DNA from: Pseudomonas sp. CFBP 13711
GTDB taxonomy: Bacteria; Pseudomonadota; Gammaproteobacteria; Pseudomonadales; Pseudomonadaceae
Assembly (NCBI RefSeq): GCF_014842265.1
Contig: NZ_JACYVI010000005.1
Coordinates: 122,518-186,517 of the forward strand
Direction: 5' to 3'
Length of the DNA stretch: 64,000 bases
Part shown: positions 51,259 to 60,641 of the stretch, in pieces
How the letters are laid out: the number at the start of each line of letters is the position of its first letter
Numbering within the stretch: position 1 is the first letter of the stretch
The notes under the pieces: generated by a model
What the model was told of the DNA's origin: nothing
Databases searched by the model: none
What the model saw: only the letters and a program-made list of their open reading frames with translations
Position numbers and translations under genes: made by a program

Positions 51259-51296
51259 GCGGCGGCTCGTTCTTTGAACACACCTCGGAGTGATTC

Positions 51297-51396
51297 TGTA
51301 GGAGTGAGCTTGCTCGCGAATGCATGGGGTCAGCCGACATGGATGTCACAGACCCACCGCCTTCGCGACCGTCCTAACCTCCGATTGCTCCTACAG
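51297..51396. repeat. REP doublet (diverged family A)
   Basis: tgtaggagtgagcttgctcg at one end and a decayed complement (ttcgcgaccgtcctaac... gattgctcctacag) at the other, about 100 bp, with an internal inverted pair (cgacatggatgtc). It lies between convergent genes. Confidence 0.7.
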
Positions 51397-51438
51397 TTGG
51401 GTTTGTGACCGCCCCGGATTGTGAATACCCGCAGAGGC

Positions 51439-52821
51439 CTATCCCATCACCACAACCCCCGTCGCCTCCTTGCGCAGCAGTCGCGCGGTCTTGCGCTCGA
51501 ATGCCCAGGTCAGTGCGACTGCGGAGCAGAGCAGGCCGATCGCCAATCCCCACCACACGCCCACCGCGCCCTGGTTCGCCAGAAACCCGAGGCCCCAGGC
51601 CAGCGGCGCGCCGACCACCCAATAGCTCGCCAGTCCGATCAGGAACGTGGTTTTTGCGTCCTTGAACCCCCGGATCGCGCCCATGGCGATGGTCTGCGTG
51701 CCGTCGAGAATCTCGAACCAGGCAGCGATGGCCAGCAGCCTCACCGCCAGCTCGACCACGCCTTGGTATTTCGGATCGTTGACGTCCACGAACAAACCGA
51801 TGACGGCGTGGGGCGCAACCCAGAACAGAATGCCGAACGAAAGCATCAGCAGCCCGCCGAAGCCAATCCCCATGCGTCCGGCAGTGCGCGCCAGCAGCAG
51901 GTTTCCGGCCCCGTAGTGCAAACCGATGCGCATGGTCACCGCGTAGGAAATCCCGACCGGGACCATGAACGCCATCGACACCGATTGCAGGGCGATCTGG
52001 TGCGCCGCCATCTGGGTGCTGCCCATGGCGCCCATGCAGAATGCCGCAAAGGTGAACAGCCCGACTTCCACCGCATACGTGCCACCGATGGGCAGGCCCA
52101 GACGCCACAGCTCTTTCAGGCAACTGCGCGAGAGTTTCATGAGTTCTTTGTGAAGGGGATACGCCGCGTAGGCGCTGTGATAACGAATGTGCAGCGCGAG
52201 GGCCAGGGCCATGGCGTTGGTGACAATGGCCGTGACCAGACCAATGCCCATCAGGCCCCAGTGCGGCAGGCCGAACAGCCCGTGGATAAACGCGTAGTTG
52301 AGCCCGAAGTTCAGCGCCACGCCTACCAGACTGATCACCATTACCGGGGTCGCACGCCCCAATGCACTGGTGAAGCCGCGCAGCGCCATGAAGCTCAACA
52401 GGCCGGGCAGCGCCAATGGCAAGGTGATCAGAAATTCGCTGGCCATGTGGACGTTGGCTTCGACTTGACCAAATTGCAGCAGGATCGGCTCGAGGTTCCA
52501 TAGGATAAGCGCAGCAACCAAGGCCATGCCCCACGCCAGCCACAAACCGGCCTGGGTCAGTCGGGTGACGCCGGCGTGATCATTCGCGCCCTTGCGGATC
52601 GCGACCAACGTGCCGACGGCGGCCATGACCCCCACGCAGAAGAACGACACGAAGTTGTAGCTCGCCGCGCCCAGCCCGCCACCGGCGAGGGATTCCGGGC
52701 CCAGCTTGCCCATCATCACAGTGTCGGTGAATACCATCAGCATGTGCGCCATCTGCGAAGCAATCAGCGGCCCGGCCAGACGCAGGATGATCCACAGTTC
52801 TTTGAAGGCGTGCTGGTGCAT
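51439..52821 (-). CDS. MATE family multidrug exporter
   Basis: 460 aa from MHQHAFKELWIILRLAGPL. Twelve hydrophobic helices in two halves typical of NorM-like Na+/H+ drug antiporters, with VFTDTVMMGKLGPESLAGG in helix 2 and a second-half SYAVTMRIGLHYGAG. The frame is open to 53127 but that part overlaps the divergent LysR gene. A start with a clear ribosome site is not seen, so the exact start is uncertain. Confidence 0.88.
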   Translation of the reverse strand: MHQHAFKELWIILRLAGPLIASQMAHMLMVFTDTVMMGKLGPESLAGGGLGAASYNFVSFFCVGVMAAVGTLVAIRKGANDHAGVTRLTQAGLWLAWGMALVAALILWNLEPILLQFGQVEANVHMASEFLITLPLALPGLLSFMALRGFTSALGRATPVMVISLVGVALNFGLNYAFIHGLFGLPHWGLMGIGLVTAIVTNAMALALALHIRYHSAYAAYPLHKELMKLSRSCLKELWRLGLPIGGTYAVEVGLFTFAAFCMGAMGSTQMAAHQIALQSVSMAFMVPVGISYAVTMRIGLHYGAGNLLLARTAGRMGIGFGGLLMLSFGILFWVAPHAVIGLFVDVNDPKYQGVVELAVRLLAIAAWFEILDGTQTIAMGAIRGFKDAKTTFLIGLASYWVVGAPLAWGLGFLANQGAVGVWWGLAIGLLCSAVALTWAFERKTARLLRKEATGVVVMG

Positions 52822-52986
52822 GGTCTTTGCGCTCGGGTGGCGGGTGTTGGCGGGCCGGTCATTGTGGGGATTCAAGTGAGGATGCACAAAGGGATAAATC
52901 CGATCACTCGCATGAGTAAAACTCATCCTGGGGTTTTCTGCGGTAGAGTGGCCTCGGTCGCCGTCCAGCCTGAGGAGTCCCCGCCG

Positions 52987-53907
52987 ATGTCTCGCTCTCT
53001 TCCGCCTTTGTATGCCCTGCGCGCGTTCGAAGCCGCTGCGCGACACAGCTCGTTCACGCGCGCCGCTGAAGAGCTGTCGATCACCCAGAGCGCAGTCAGT
53101 CGGCATATCCGCACGCTGGAAGAGCACTTTGCCTGCCGTCTGTTTCGCCGCAATGGTCGCAATTTGCAGCTCACCGAAGCCGCGCGTGAATTGCTGCCGG
53201 GCGTGCGGGAAGGCTTTTCAGCGCTGGAGCGAGCGTGCAGCGCGTTGATGGCGGAGGAGGGCATCTTGCGCATGAAGGCCCCGTCGACCCTGACCATGCG
53301 TTGGTTGCTGGCGCGGCTGAGTCGTTTCCGCCATCTGCAGGTGGGCAACGAAGTCCAGCTGACCAGCGCCTGGATGGACATCGACAGCGTCGACTTCACC
53401 CAGGAGCCGTTCGATTGCGCAGTGTTGCTCAGCCATGGGCATTTCCCGCCGGAGTGGGAGGCAACGTACCTGTTCCCGGAATGGCTGATTCCCGTGGGCG
53501 CGCCGACGCTGCTGGATGACGCGCCGTGGGACGCCGAGCGACTGGCCGGCGCCGAGCTGTTGCACCCTACGCCCGACCGCCGCGACTGGCGCCGATGGCT
53601 GGAGCGCATGGACTTGTCTGAGCGGGTCTCGCTCAAGGGAGGGCAGGTCTTCGACACGCTGGAGCTGGGCATGATTGCGGCGGCTAGGGGTTACGGCGTT
53701 TCCATGGGCGATCTGCTGATGGTGGCGGAGGACGTCGCTCAGGGCCGGCTCAGCCTGCCATGGCGCACGGCGGTGGTCAGCGGCGAAAACTACTACCTCG
53801 TCTGGCCCAAGACCCGCCCTGGCGGCGAGCGTCTGCGGCGGCTGAGCGACTTCTTGCAGGGCGAAGTGCAGGCGATGGAATTGCCTGACGTGACGATTCT
53901 GGAGTGA
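52987..53907 (+). CDS. LysR family transcriptional regulator (GcvA-like)
   Basis: 306 aa from an ATG with GAGGAG upstream. N-terminal helix-turn-helix (about 1-60, RHSSFTRAAEELSITQSAVS) followed by a LysR substrate-binding domain with the GcvA/AmpR-like ending LVWPKTRPGGERLRRLSDFL. Divergent from the MATE gene across 165 bp, so control of that exporter is possible but unproven. Confidence 0.9.
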   Translation: MSRSLPPLYALRAFEAAARHSSFTRAAEELSITQSAVSRHIRTLEEHFACRLFRRNGRNLQLTEAARELLPGVREGFSALERACSALMAEEGILRMKAPSTLTMRWLLARLSRFRHLQVGNEVQLTSAWMDIDSVDFTQEPFDCAVLLSHGHFPPEWEATYLFPEWLIPVGAPTLLDDAPWDAERLAGAELLHPTPDRRDWRRWLERMDLSERVSLKGGQVFDTLELGMIAAARGYGVSMGDLLMVAEDVAQGRLSLPWRTAVVSGENYYLVWPKTRPGGERLRRLSDFLQGEVQAMELPDVTILE

Positions 53908-54124
53908 GCCGTAAAGCGCACCCCGACCGAAAGCGGACGCAGGACAGCCAAAAAGGGAATTAATTCCGTCCTGAAGCGACGTAGGACTCAAGTTTTTTGT
54001 CTGTCGGCCGAAGGTGTATTGCAGAGCCGGTTCACCTCAATCGACTCATCGATTCCCTCTATCAGAATTCGTCCGAATGGTGCTCCTGAATCAGGATGGT
54101 CCCGTCGTTCGGCAAGGAGCTCCA

Positions 54125-56101
54125 ATGCCTCAGCCTCGCGCCCGAATTGCTTCGCAACTCGGCATCGCCCTGGCCGTTATTCTGGCGGTCGTCATCAGCG
54201 GCAGTACGCTGTTCGCCTTGCGCTCTCTTGATTCGGCGAACCTGGTCATCCGCGAAGAGCACATGAGCAGCGAAGCCCGGTTGCTGGCCGACCAGTTGAA
54301 CACCTTCCACAGCACCCTGCGCGACAGCACCCAGCGTCTGAGCGGTCTGTTCGAGAAGCGTTTTTCGGGCGGCCTGAGCCTGCAGGGCGATCAGCAGATT
54401 GCGGTCGCGGGCGTGCAGACCCCTGCGCTGCTGATGAACGGCACTGCGCTGAACAACGACTTCACGGAAGTCGACGATTTCAAGAAAATGACGGCCGGCG
54501 TGGCGACGGTTTTCGTGCGCAGCGGCGACGACTTCGTGCGCGTCAGCACCTCGCTGAGCAAACAGGACGGCTCACGCGCCATCGGTACCTCGCTGGATCA
54601 CAAGCACCCGGCCTACGACAAGTTGCTCGCCGGACAGGGATATGTCGGTCGCGCGCTGTTGTTCGATCGCTTATACATGACGCAGTACAGCCCGGTGCGT
54701 GACGCCAACGGCAAAGTCATCGCCGTGCTGTTCGTCGGCTTCGATTACACCGACGCGCAGAAGGCGCAGTTCGACAACCTGAAAAACTTCCGCATCGGTT
54801 CCACCGGTTCGCTGGCGTTGCTTGATGAGCAGAACAAATGGCTGGTGCCGCCTGCGGGCGTGAAGGACCTGGATCAGGCAAGCACCACGCTGGCCGAGTT
54901 CGCCAAGACGCCGAGCGTTGGGCATTTCTGGCAGGACGCCGGCGAAGATTTCTACACCGTCGGCGAGAAGTTTGCGGGCGGCCCGTGGACGGTTCTGGCA
55001 ACGATGCCCGAGGATGAAATCAGCGCAGTGACCTGGAGCGTGGGCACGCAATTGGCCATCGGCAGCCTGCTAGCGATGTTGATCGCTGTCGGCGCTGCGA
55101 TCTGGCTGTTACGCAGCAAGCTGCGGCCGCTGTCGGCGTTGGTCAGTCAGGCAGAAGCGTTGGGCGCTGGTGATCTGAGCGCACGTCTGAACGTGTCCAG
55201 TCACGATGAAATTGGTCAGTTGGCGGGCAGTTTCAACAAGATGGGCCAGGCGCTGGAAACCATGGTGTCCCACATCCGCACAGCAGCGCTGGAAGTCAGC
55301 AGTCGTGCCAATGCGCTGTCCGGCTTGTCGGGCGGCGCTTATGAGGGGATGGAGCAGCAATCCGGCGAAATCACCAGCATGGCCGGCGCAGTGGAGGAGT
55401 TCAGCGCCACGGCCCTGACCATCGCCGACAACATGGGCACCACCGAACGCATGGCTCAGGGCAATGCCCAGCAGACCCGCATCGGCCGCACGTCCATGGA
55501 GGAGGCATCGGCCTCGCTGGAGCAAATTGCAGGCTCGCTGAGCAGCACCGCGACGGTGATCGATACCTTGGGCCAACGCTCGCAAGAGATTGGCGGGATT
55601 GTCAGCGTCATCACCTCGATCGCCGAGCAGACCAACCTCCTGGCCCTCAACGCCGCGATCGAGGCCGCACGCGCCGGTGAACAAGGCCGTGGTTTTGCGG
55701 TGGTAGCGGATGAAGTCCGCAGCCTGGCATCACGTACGCGCCAGGCCACCGACGAAATCTCTGGCATGATCAGCAGCATTCAGCAAGAGACCAGCAATGC
55801 CATCAGCACTATGCAGCAAGGCAACGCGCTGATGCAGGAAGGCCTGTCGCGCAACGCCAAAGTAGCTGCAGCGCTGGCCCAGATCGACGAACAAAGCCGT
55901 TCCGCCGGTGAGCAATTCACGTCCATCACCACCGCGACCCAAGAGCAGAGCAACACCGCAACGCTGCTCAGCGCCAACCTGCAAAGCATCGCCCTGGCGA
56001 ACAGCGAGCAACGCGAAGTTGTGTCCAACCTGGCGATTACGGCTCAAGAGCTGAATGCCGTGGCGGCTGACTTGCAGAAGGAAGTGGATCGGTTTCGGTG
56101 A
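54125..56101 (+). CDS. Methyl-accepting chemotaxis protein with Cache domain
   Basis: 658 aa from [20 protein letters not shown] with AAGGAG upstream. Membrane helix 1 (about 10-32), periplasmic Cache3/Cache2-like sensor (about 45-300, [20 protein letters not shown] and [20 protein letters not shown]), helix 2 (about 308-330), HAMP (about 332-385) and an MCP signalling domain whose hairpin tip is [20 protein letters not shown]. Ligand unknown; Cache3-Cache2 receptors often sense organic acids. Confidence 0.94.
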   Translation: MPQPRARIASQLGIALAVILAVVISGSTLFALRSLDSANLVIREEHMSSEARLLADQLNTFHSTLRDSTQRLSGLFEKRFSGGLSLQGDQQIAVAGVQTPALLMNGTALNNDFTEVDDFKKMTAGVATVFVRSGDDFVRVSTSLSKQDGSRAIGTSLDHKHPAYDKLLAGQGYVGRALLFDRLYMTQYSPVRDANGKVIAVLFVGFDYTDAQKAQFDNLKNFRIGSTGSLALLDEQNKWLVPPAGVKDLDQASTTLAEFAKTPSVGHFWQDAGEDFYTVGEKFAGGPWTVLATMPEDEISAVTWSVGTQLAIGSLLAMLIAVGAAIWLLRSKLRPLSALVSQAEALGAGDLSARLNVSSHDEIGQLAGSFNKMGQALETMVSHIRTAALEVSSRANALSGLSGGAYEGMEQQSGEITSMAGAVEEFSATALTIADNMGTTERMAQGNAQQTRIGRTSMEEASASLEQIAGSLSSTATVIDTLGQRSQEIGGIVSVITSIAEQTNLLALNAAIEAARAGEQGRGFAVVADEVRSLASRTRQATDEISGMISSIQQETSNAISTMQQGNALMQEGLSRNAKVAAALAQIDEQSRSAGEQFTSITTATQEQSNTATLLSANLQSIALANSEQREVVSNLAITAQELNAVAADLQKEVDRFR

Positions 56102-56200
56102 GGCTGGAGCGCTGCTGAGCCGCCAGAGCCAACCAGCGTAGGTGTGAGCAAGCCCAATCTCATCAAGCAACACCGCAGATGTATCTGGCAATACACGAGT

Positions 56201-56310
56201 TGTGGGAGCGAGCTTGCTCGCGAAGAGGCAAGAACATCCGCCAAATATTCAGCGGTTGAGATGCCGCCTTCGTGAGCAAGGTGGAGCGCCACCCCGGTCA
56301 CTCCCACAGG
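56201..56310. repeat. REP doublet (family A) with an internal insertion
   Basis: tgtgggagcgagcttgctcg opens the element and cgtgagcaag...cactcccacagg closes it. In the closing half, 18 bases (gtggagcgccaccccggt) interrupt the expected cgtgagcaagctcactcccac, replacing its ct. The rest of 56102-56383, between the chemoreceptor and comM, holds no gene. Confidence 0.75.
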
Positions 56311-56383
56311 TGTTGCACATTCTGCGCGACAGTGCGGTGCTGAACGAAGGGTTATCTCCCGCCGTGGCATGGTGCATGCGGTT

Positions 56384-57036
56384 TCAATTCGTCGAAGGCC
56401 GATACTGCAAAGCCTCGGCGATGTGGCATCGCGCGATGGCGTCCACCTTCTCCAGATCAGCCAGCGTGCGCGCCACTTTCAGCAGGCGGTGGGCAGCGCG
56501 CAGGGACAGGTTCAAGCGTTCACACGCATTCTCGAGCCAGGCTTCGTCTTCCGGCAGTAACGCGCAGTGTTGGCGCAGCGCGGGCAGGTCAAGAAATGCG
56601 TTGGCGCACCCTTGGCGTCGTTGTTGGCGCTGTCGGGCTTCTGAGACCACCTCCGCTGCGCTGGCGCTTTCACCCTTGCAGTCAGGCGTGGCAGCTAAAG
56701 ACGTAGTTTCCCGAGCAACGGTCAGGTGCAAATCGATCCGGTCAAGCAATGGGCCCGACAGCTTGTTGCGGTAGCGCTGAATTTGATCAGTCGAGCAGCG
56801 GCAGCGCCCGGTCGGTTCGCCGTGATAACCACACGGGCAGGGGTTCATCGCCGCGACGAGTTGAAAGCGCGCCGGAAAGCGCACCCGATCCCGCGCCCGG
56901 GAAATCACGATATGGCCCGATTCGAGGGGTTCGCGCAGCACCTCCAGCACGCGCCGATCAAATTCCGGAAGTTCGTCCAGAAACAGCACACCGTGGTGGG
57001 CGAGGGTGATTTCTCCGGGTTGCGGGCGACTGCCAC
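56384..57036 (-). pseudogene. comM: comM (yifB) 3' fragment, split by transposon insertion
   Basis: About 217 codons of the Mg-chelatase-like AAA+ helicase ComM, from GSRPQPGEITLAHHG through Walker B GVLFLDELPEF, sensor RVRFPARFQLVAAMNPCPCG and the C-terminal RAAHRLLKVARTLADLEKVD, to the normal stop. The LonC-like N-terminal half and Walker A (roughly 280 residues in intact ComM) are missing because the transposon end abuts at 57036/57037. ComM drives branch migration of incoming DNA during natural transformation, and this fragment should be inactive. The missing half should lie beyond the far end of the element. Confidence 0.95.
57032..57036. repeat. Presumed 5-bp target-site duplication (left copy)
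   Basis: gccac (GTGGC on the comM sense strand) is the last comM-matching sequence before the TGT end and fits the second of two Gly codons before the Ser codon of GSRPQPG. The second copy would lie outside the window. I recall AbaR islands inserting at the same Gly-Gly codons in comM of Acinetobacter. Confidence 0.55.
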
Positions 57037-57169
57037 TGTAGGATTTCTAATTTCCTGCGACACCGCCATACTAGGGCCCCTGCACCATCAGCACAGCGTT
57101 CAGCAATAGCTGCGACGCATTAACTAAATAGCTGCGACGGTCCTATAAATGGTCGGAAATAGCCGCGAC
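57037..57169. repeat. Transposon left end with repeated CTGCGAC transposase-binding motifs
   Basis: The TGT terminus is followed by four copies of a short motif: TTTCCTGCGAC (core 57055-57061), AATAGCTGCGAC (57110-57116), AATAGCTGCGAC (57132-57138) and AATAGCCGCGAC (57163-57169). Spacings between cores are about 55, 22 and 31 bp. Tn7-like ends carry several TnsB sites of this kind. The fourth lies inside the predicted start of tnsA. Confidence 0.75.
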
Positions 57170-57832
57170 AAAAATAATTCGGGGTCGGTTCGCCCTATCA
57201 AACCCACAAAAAGAAGCGTCTCCGGCGTGTTTCCATTCCGCGGCGAAGGTGGCATCCCCTACGAGTCCACGCTGGAGCGGGATTTCATTGTCCGTACGGA
57301 ATTCTCCAAGGATGTCCGCAATATCACCTCGCAGCCGGTTAGCATCCCTTTCATCAGCAACGGGCGCCCTTACAAATACACCCCAGATTTTCTCGTTCAC
57401 TTCAATCTCGGAGCTCGAGACCTCGACAACTGGTCCAAGCCGCTGCTGGTTGAGGTAAAGCCCGAGGCCGAGTGGCGCAAAAATTGGCGAGCATGGCTTC
57501 CCAAGTGGAAAGCTGCTTGGCGGTACGCAAGCGAGCAGGGCTGGGTCTTCCACATCCATGACGAAACGAGAATTCGGGATACCGCGCTGCATAACATCAA
57601 GTTTCTGGAACGTTATGCACGAATGACTTTTGAGCCAGAAGACAGTGAGTGGATTATCGGCACGGTGCGGGAGATGGGCGTTGCGCCCGTCCACTACCTG
57701 CTGGCATTGCACTCCTGCGACCGGTATCGAGGCGAGGGGATCAGTCATCTCTGGCATCTCATTGCTACAAGACGGCTTCTCTGTGACATACGCCTTCCTT
57801 TGAACAATTTCCTAGAAGTTTGGGTGGCGTGA
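57149..57832 (+). CDS. tnsA: TnsA-like transposon endonuclease
   Basis: 227 aa. TnsA cuts the non-transferred strands so that the element moves by cut-and-paste. Restriction-enzyme-type catalytic residues can be placed: E43 in YESTLERDF, D80 in YTPDF, and E102/K104 in LLVEVKPEAEW. A C-terminal winged-helix-like region (about 150-227) would contact TnsB/TnsC. The first ATG is used without a clear ribosome site; it lies within the end repeats. The stop TGA overlaps the tnsB ATG by one base (TGATG). Confidence 0.9.
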   Translation: MVGNSRDKNNSGSVRPIKPTKRSVSGVFPFRGEGGIPYESTLERDFIVRTEFSKDVRNITSQPVSIPFISNGRPYKYTPDFLVHFNLGARDLDNWSKPLLVEVKPEAEWRKNWRAWLPKWKAAWRYASEQGWVFHIHDETRIRDTALHNIKFLERYARMTFEPEDSEWIIGTVREMGVAPVHYLLALHSCDRYRGEGISHLWHLIATRRLLCDIRLPLNNFLEVWVA

Positions 57833-59757
57833 TGGCCGACAACGATTCACTTGATGCTCAGCTCACTCCCTACGAGCCTGACCGGCTCCAGGTAATAATT
57901 GAGGTGGGGGCGGTCGTCGCTCACGGCGATTCTGCTTACCGTATTTCACAGATCCTCGATTTTCGAACTTTGGTGGGGATCGAACTGGAGTCAGGTAAAG
58001 CTGCTGCGTTGCCCATCGACGGCTTACGGGCGATCAAGCAAGAGAAAGTCGAGGGGCTCTACGCCAATTACGACATGGCGCTGATTGGCAGCGAAGACTG
58101 GGCTGAGGCGCAGAGGCGCTACGCTGCCATCGAGCCGCTTCTGGGGAGCGTGGTTATCGGTCGGCGAGACGTCGAAGCCAGAAGCGCCGCGGTTGGCGTT
58201 GATGTCGCGACCTTGTATCGCTGGATAAAGCGTTACAAGGACTGGGGTGAGAAGCTCGCTCTTATTCCGCGGAGGAGAGGATGGAAGGAGGGCAACTCAC
58301 GCCTTTCGGATGAAGCCAATAGAATCATCGAAGATGTCATTACTAATTATTTCCTCAAACCTCACCGCCCAACGGTGCTATCGACAATCGATAAGATCGT
58401 CGAAACCTGTGAAGCGGCGCAGATCACTCCGCCTGGAGTAACTGCGATCCGGGCACGAATTAAAGGTGTCCCCGATAAGGCTTACCTACGCGGCCGAGGT
58501 TATACGGAGTTGGCTCGGAACAAGTACACGCCGACGCCTGGCTCATTTCCGGGGGCGGACTATCCCCTTGCCGTTGTGCAAATCGATCACACGCCCATGG
58601 ATATCATCTTGGTTGATGATCTTCACAGGCGTCCTATTGGTCGGGTGTGGATCACCTTTGCGATTGATGTGTATTCTAGGATGATCACGGGCTATTACCT
58701 GTCCTTGGATGCACCTGCTGGGATATCGGTGGCAATGTGCATTGCCCATTCCGTTCTCCCCAAGGAAAACTGGCTGATTGCCCATGGAGTCAGCGGAGAA
58801 TGGCCAGTTTGGGGGATACCCAAGATTTTGCATGCCGATAACGGTCCCGATTTTCAGAGCGAAGACGTCAAGCGATCATGCTCCAATATCGGCATCGAAA
58901 ACCAGTTTCGCCCCGTGAAGCGCCCTCGCTACGGAGCCCATATTGAGCGCCTGATGGGAACGTTCGCGCAAACTCTGAAAGACATGCCCGGAAGAACCTA
59001 TAGCAATCAAGCCGATCGCGCAGGCTACGACTCCGAGAAGCATTCGGCGCTGACCTTCGACGAGTTCGAAACGTGGCTGGTTAGAGAGATTCTGATCTAC
59101 AACGAAGCATATCACTCGAAAATCTACATGAGCCCTAGCCGGAAGTGGCACATTGGGATATTTGGCAACACAGATCAGGATCCTCTGGTTGGTATCCCTC
59201 CAAGACCAACTGATCCGTTTACGTTGCAGAGGGATTTTTTGCCTTCGTTTGAGCGCACCGTTCAGCATTACGGTGTCCAGATCGACCTAATGTACTACTC
59301 CGAAGCCTTACGGCCGTGGATCAATGCGAAGGATAAGCACACGGGTAAAGCGCGGACATTCATCTTCCGTCGTGACCCTCGAGACATCAGCTACATCTGG
59401 TTTTTTGATCCGCTGCTCAAGCAGTACTTTAAGGTAACGTCGTCGAACCAGGCATTTCCTGCCGCAAGTATCTTTGAGTTCAAAGCCGCGAAGAAGCGTG
59501 CGGTCGACGAGGGGCATGCCGCTATAAACGAGCCGCTGATCAAGCGCTACATCCTGCAGAACCGAGAGCTCGTCGCGAATGCTGAGGCCCATACGACTAA
59601 GACCAGACGTCAGGCCCAGCGCAACCGAAACCATGCCAAAGGCAAGACGCCGGCTGAGCCAAGTCCGCAGAATATCAAGATCGCGCCTGCTCTAACGAGC
59701 GGCTTCCAGAACATGGTGATCGACGGTGATCTTGAAGGGTTTGGGGATATTTCATGA
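57832..59757 (+). CDS. tnsB: TnsB-like DDE transposase
   Basis: 641 aa from the ATG in TGATG; a TTG at 57820 is also open. N-terminal helix-turn-helix regions (about 85-130, SAAVGVDVATLYRWIKRYKD) precede an rve/DDE integrase core. The triad reads D252 (VVQIDHTP), D336 (ILHADNGPDF) and E372 (HIERLMGTF), with 35 residues between D336 and E372. A C-terminal Mu-type beta barrel (about 460-560) and a basic tail follow; the tail would contact TnsC. It binds the end repeats and joins 3' ends to the target. Confidence 0.96.
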   Translation: MADNDSLDAQLTPYEPDRLQVIIEVGAVVAHGDSAYRISQILDFRTLVGIELESGKAAALPIDGLRAIKQEKVEGLYANYDMALIGSEDWAEAQRRYAAIEPLLGSVVIGRRDVEARSAAVGVDVATLYRWIKRYKDWGEKLALIPRRRGWKEGNSRLSDEANRIIEDVITNYFLKPHRPTVLSTIDKIVETCEAAQITPPGVTAIRARIKGVPDKAYLRGRGYTELARNKYTPTPGSFPGADYPLAVVQIDHTPMDIILVDDLHRRPIGRVWITFAIDVYSRMITGYYLSLDAPAGISVAMCIAHSVLPKENWLIAHGVSGEWPVWGIPKILHADNGPDFQSEDVKRSCSNIGIENQFRPVKRPRYGAHIERLMGTFAQTLKDMPGRTYSNQADRAGYDSEKHSALTFDEFETWLVREILIYNEAYHSKIYMSPSRKWHIGIFGNTDQDPLVGIPPRPTDPFTLQRDFLPSFERTVQHYGVQIDLMYYSEALRPWINAKDKHTGKARTFIFRRDPRDISYIWFFDPLLKQYFKVTSSNQAFPAASIFEFKAAKKRAVDEGHAAINEPLIKRYILQNRELVANAEAHTTKTRRQAQRNRNHAKGKTPAEPSPQNIKIAPALTSGFQNMVIDGDLEGFGDIS

Positions 59758-60641
59758 CTCAGTACAATCATATTCATCCGGAATTCCGGCCCGTCATGTT
59801 TAAACCCTCTCAGGGACGTATCGATTTCCTCCACGAGCCGCGCTGGATTGGCTACCCCTCTGCTCAGAAGTTGATCGACCTCATGCATCATCTTATGACG
59901 GTGCCCAAGCGTCCCAGGATGCCGAACCTGTTAGTTGTCGGCAGCTCCAACAACGGCAAGACGACCGTTGTCGAGCGATTTGAAAAATTGCACGGGACTG
60001 GTTACGTGGACACTGACGGAGAATCAGTCAAACCTATCATCTCAATCGAGGCTCCTCCTTCCGCAGATGAACGCTCACTTTACTGCGCAATCCTGGAGCA
60101 GTTCTGGACGCCCTACAGACCGACCGATGTGGTTCCCAAACTTCGTTTCCAAGTGATTCACCAAATGCGTGAAAACCAAGTGAGGTTGTTCATCATTGAC
60201 GAGTTCCACTCCATGCTGGAAGGGACGGCTATGAAGCAACGGGAGATCATGAACGTCATCAAGTTGCTTTGTAATGAACTCATGATTCCTGTGGTCGGTG
60301 TTGGGACCGAAGACGCTGTCAGGGTGCTACACACTGATGCTCAGCACGCGAGTCGGTTCGACGTTTTCAATTTGCGCAACTGGACATTGAATGTTGATTT
60401 TCAACGCTTCTTGAAAGGGTTTGAATCCGTGCTGCCGCTGCAACAGCCTTCAGGACTGGCTCATCCCGATTTGGCCAATCGGCTGCACGCGATCTCGGAG
60501 GGAAATACCGGTAACCTACACAGGCTACTGATTGAGTGCGCTACGGAAGCAATTCACTCGGGCAAGGAAAAAATCGACGCAGATATCATCCAGAGCAAGT
60601 CATGGGTACACCCTACTCGTGGCATCCGCGAATTGCTGTAG
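59754..60641 (+). CDS. tnsC: TnsC/TniB-like AAA+ transposition regulator
   Basis: 295 aa, starting ATGA-overlapped with the tnsB stop. Walker A GSSNNGKTT (63-71), Walker B LFIIDEFHSML with D149/E150, and a sensor region GVGTEDAVRVLHTD. Short like TniB of Tn5053/Tn6022 rather than the 555-aa TnsC of Tn7. It polymerises on DNA and links the target selector to TnsA/TnsB. The stop lies inside the next gene. Confidence 0.94.
   Translation: MTQYNHIHPEFRPVMFKPSQGRIDFLHEPRWIGYPSAQKLIDLMHHLMTVPKRPRMPNLLVVGSSNNGKTTVVERFEKLHGTGYVDTDGESVKPIISIEAPPSADERSLYCAILEQFWTPYRPTDVVPKLRFQVIHQMRENQVRLFIIDEFHSMLEGTAMKQREIMNVIKLLCNELMIPVVGVGTEDAVRVLHTDAQHASRFDVFNLRNWTLNVDFQRFLKGFESVLPLQQPSGLAHPDLANRLHAISEGNTGNLHRLLIECATEAIHSGKEKIDADIIQSKSWVHPTRGIRELL

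Noticed and set aside
56201..56310. Inverted repeat next to comM as the outer end of the transposon
   Set aside because: It is a REP doublet of a family seen elsewhere in the window, and the comM coding sequence lies intact between it and the TGT end at 57037.
60536..60601. Longer start for tniQ
   Set aside because: It lies in tnsC coding sequence with no ribosome site, and TniQ similarity starts after the ATG at 60602.
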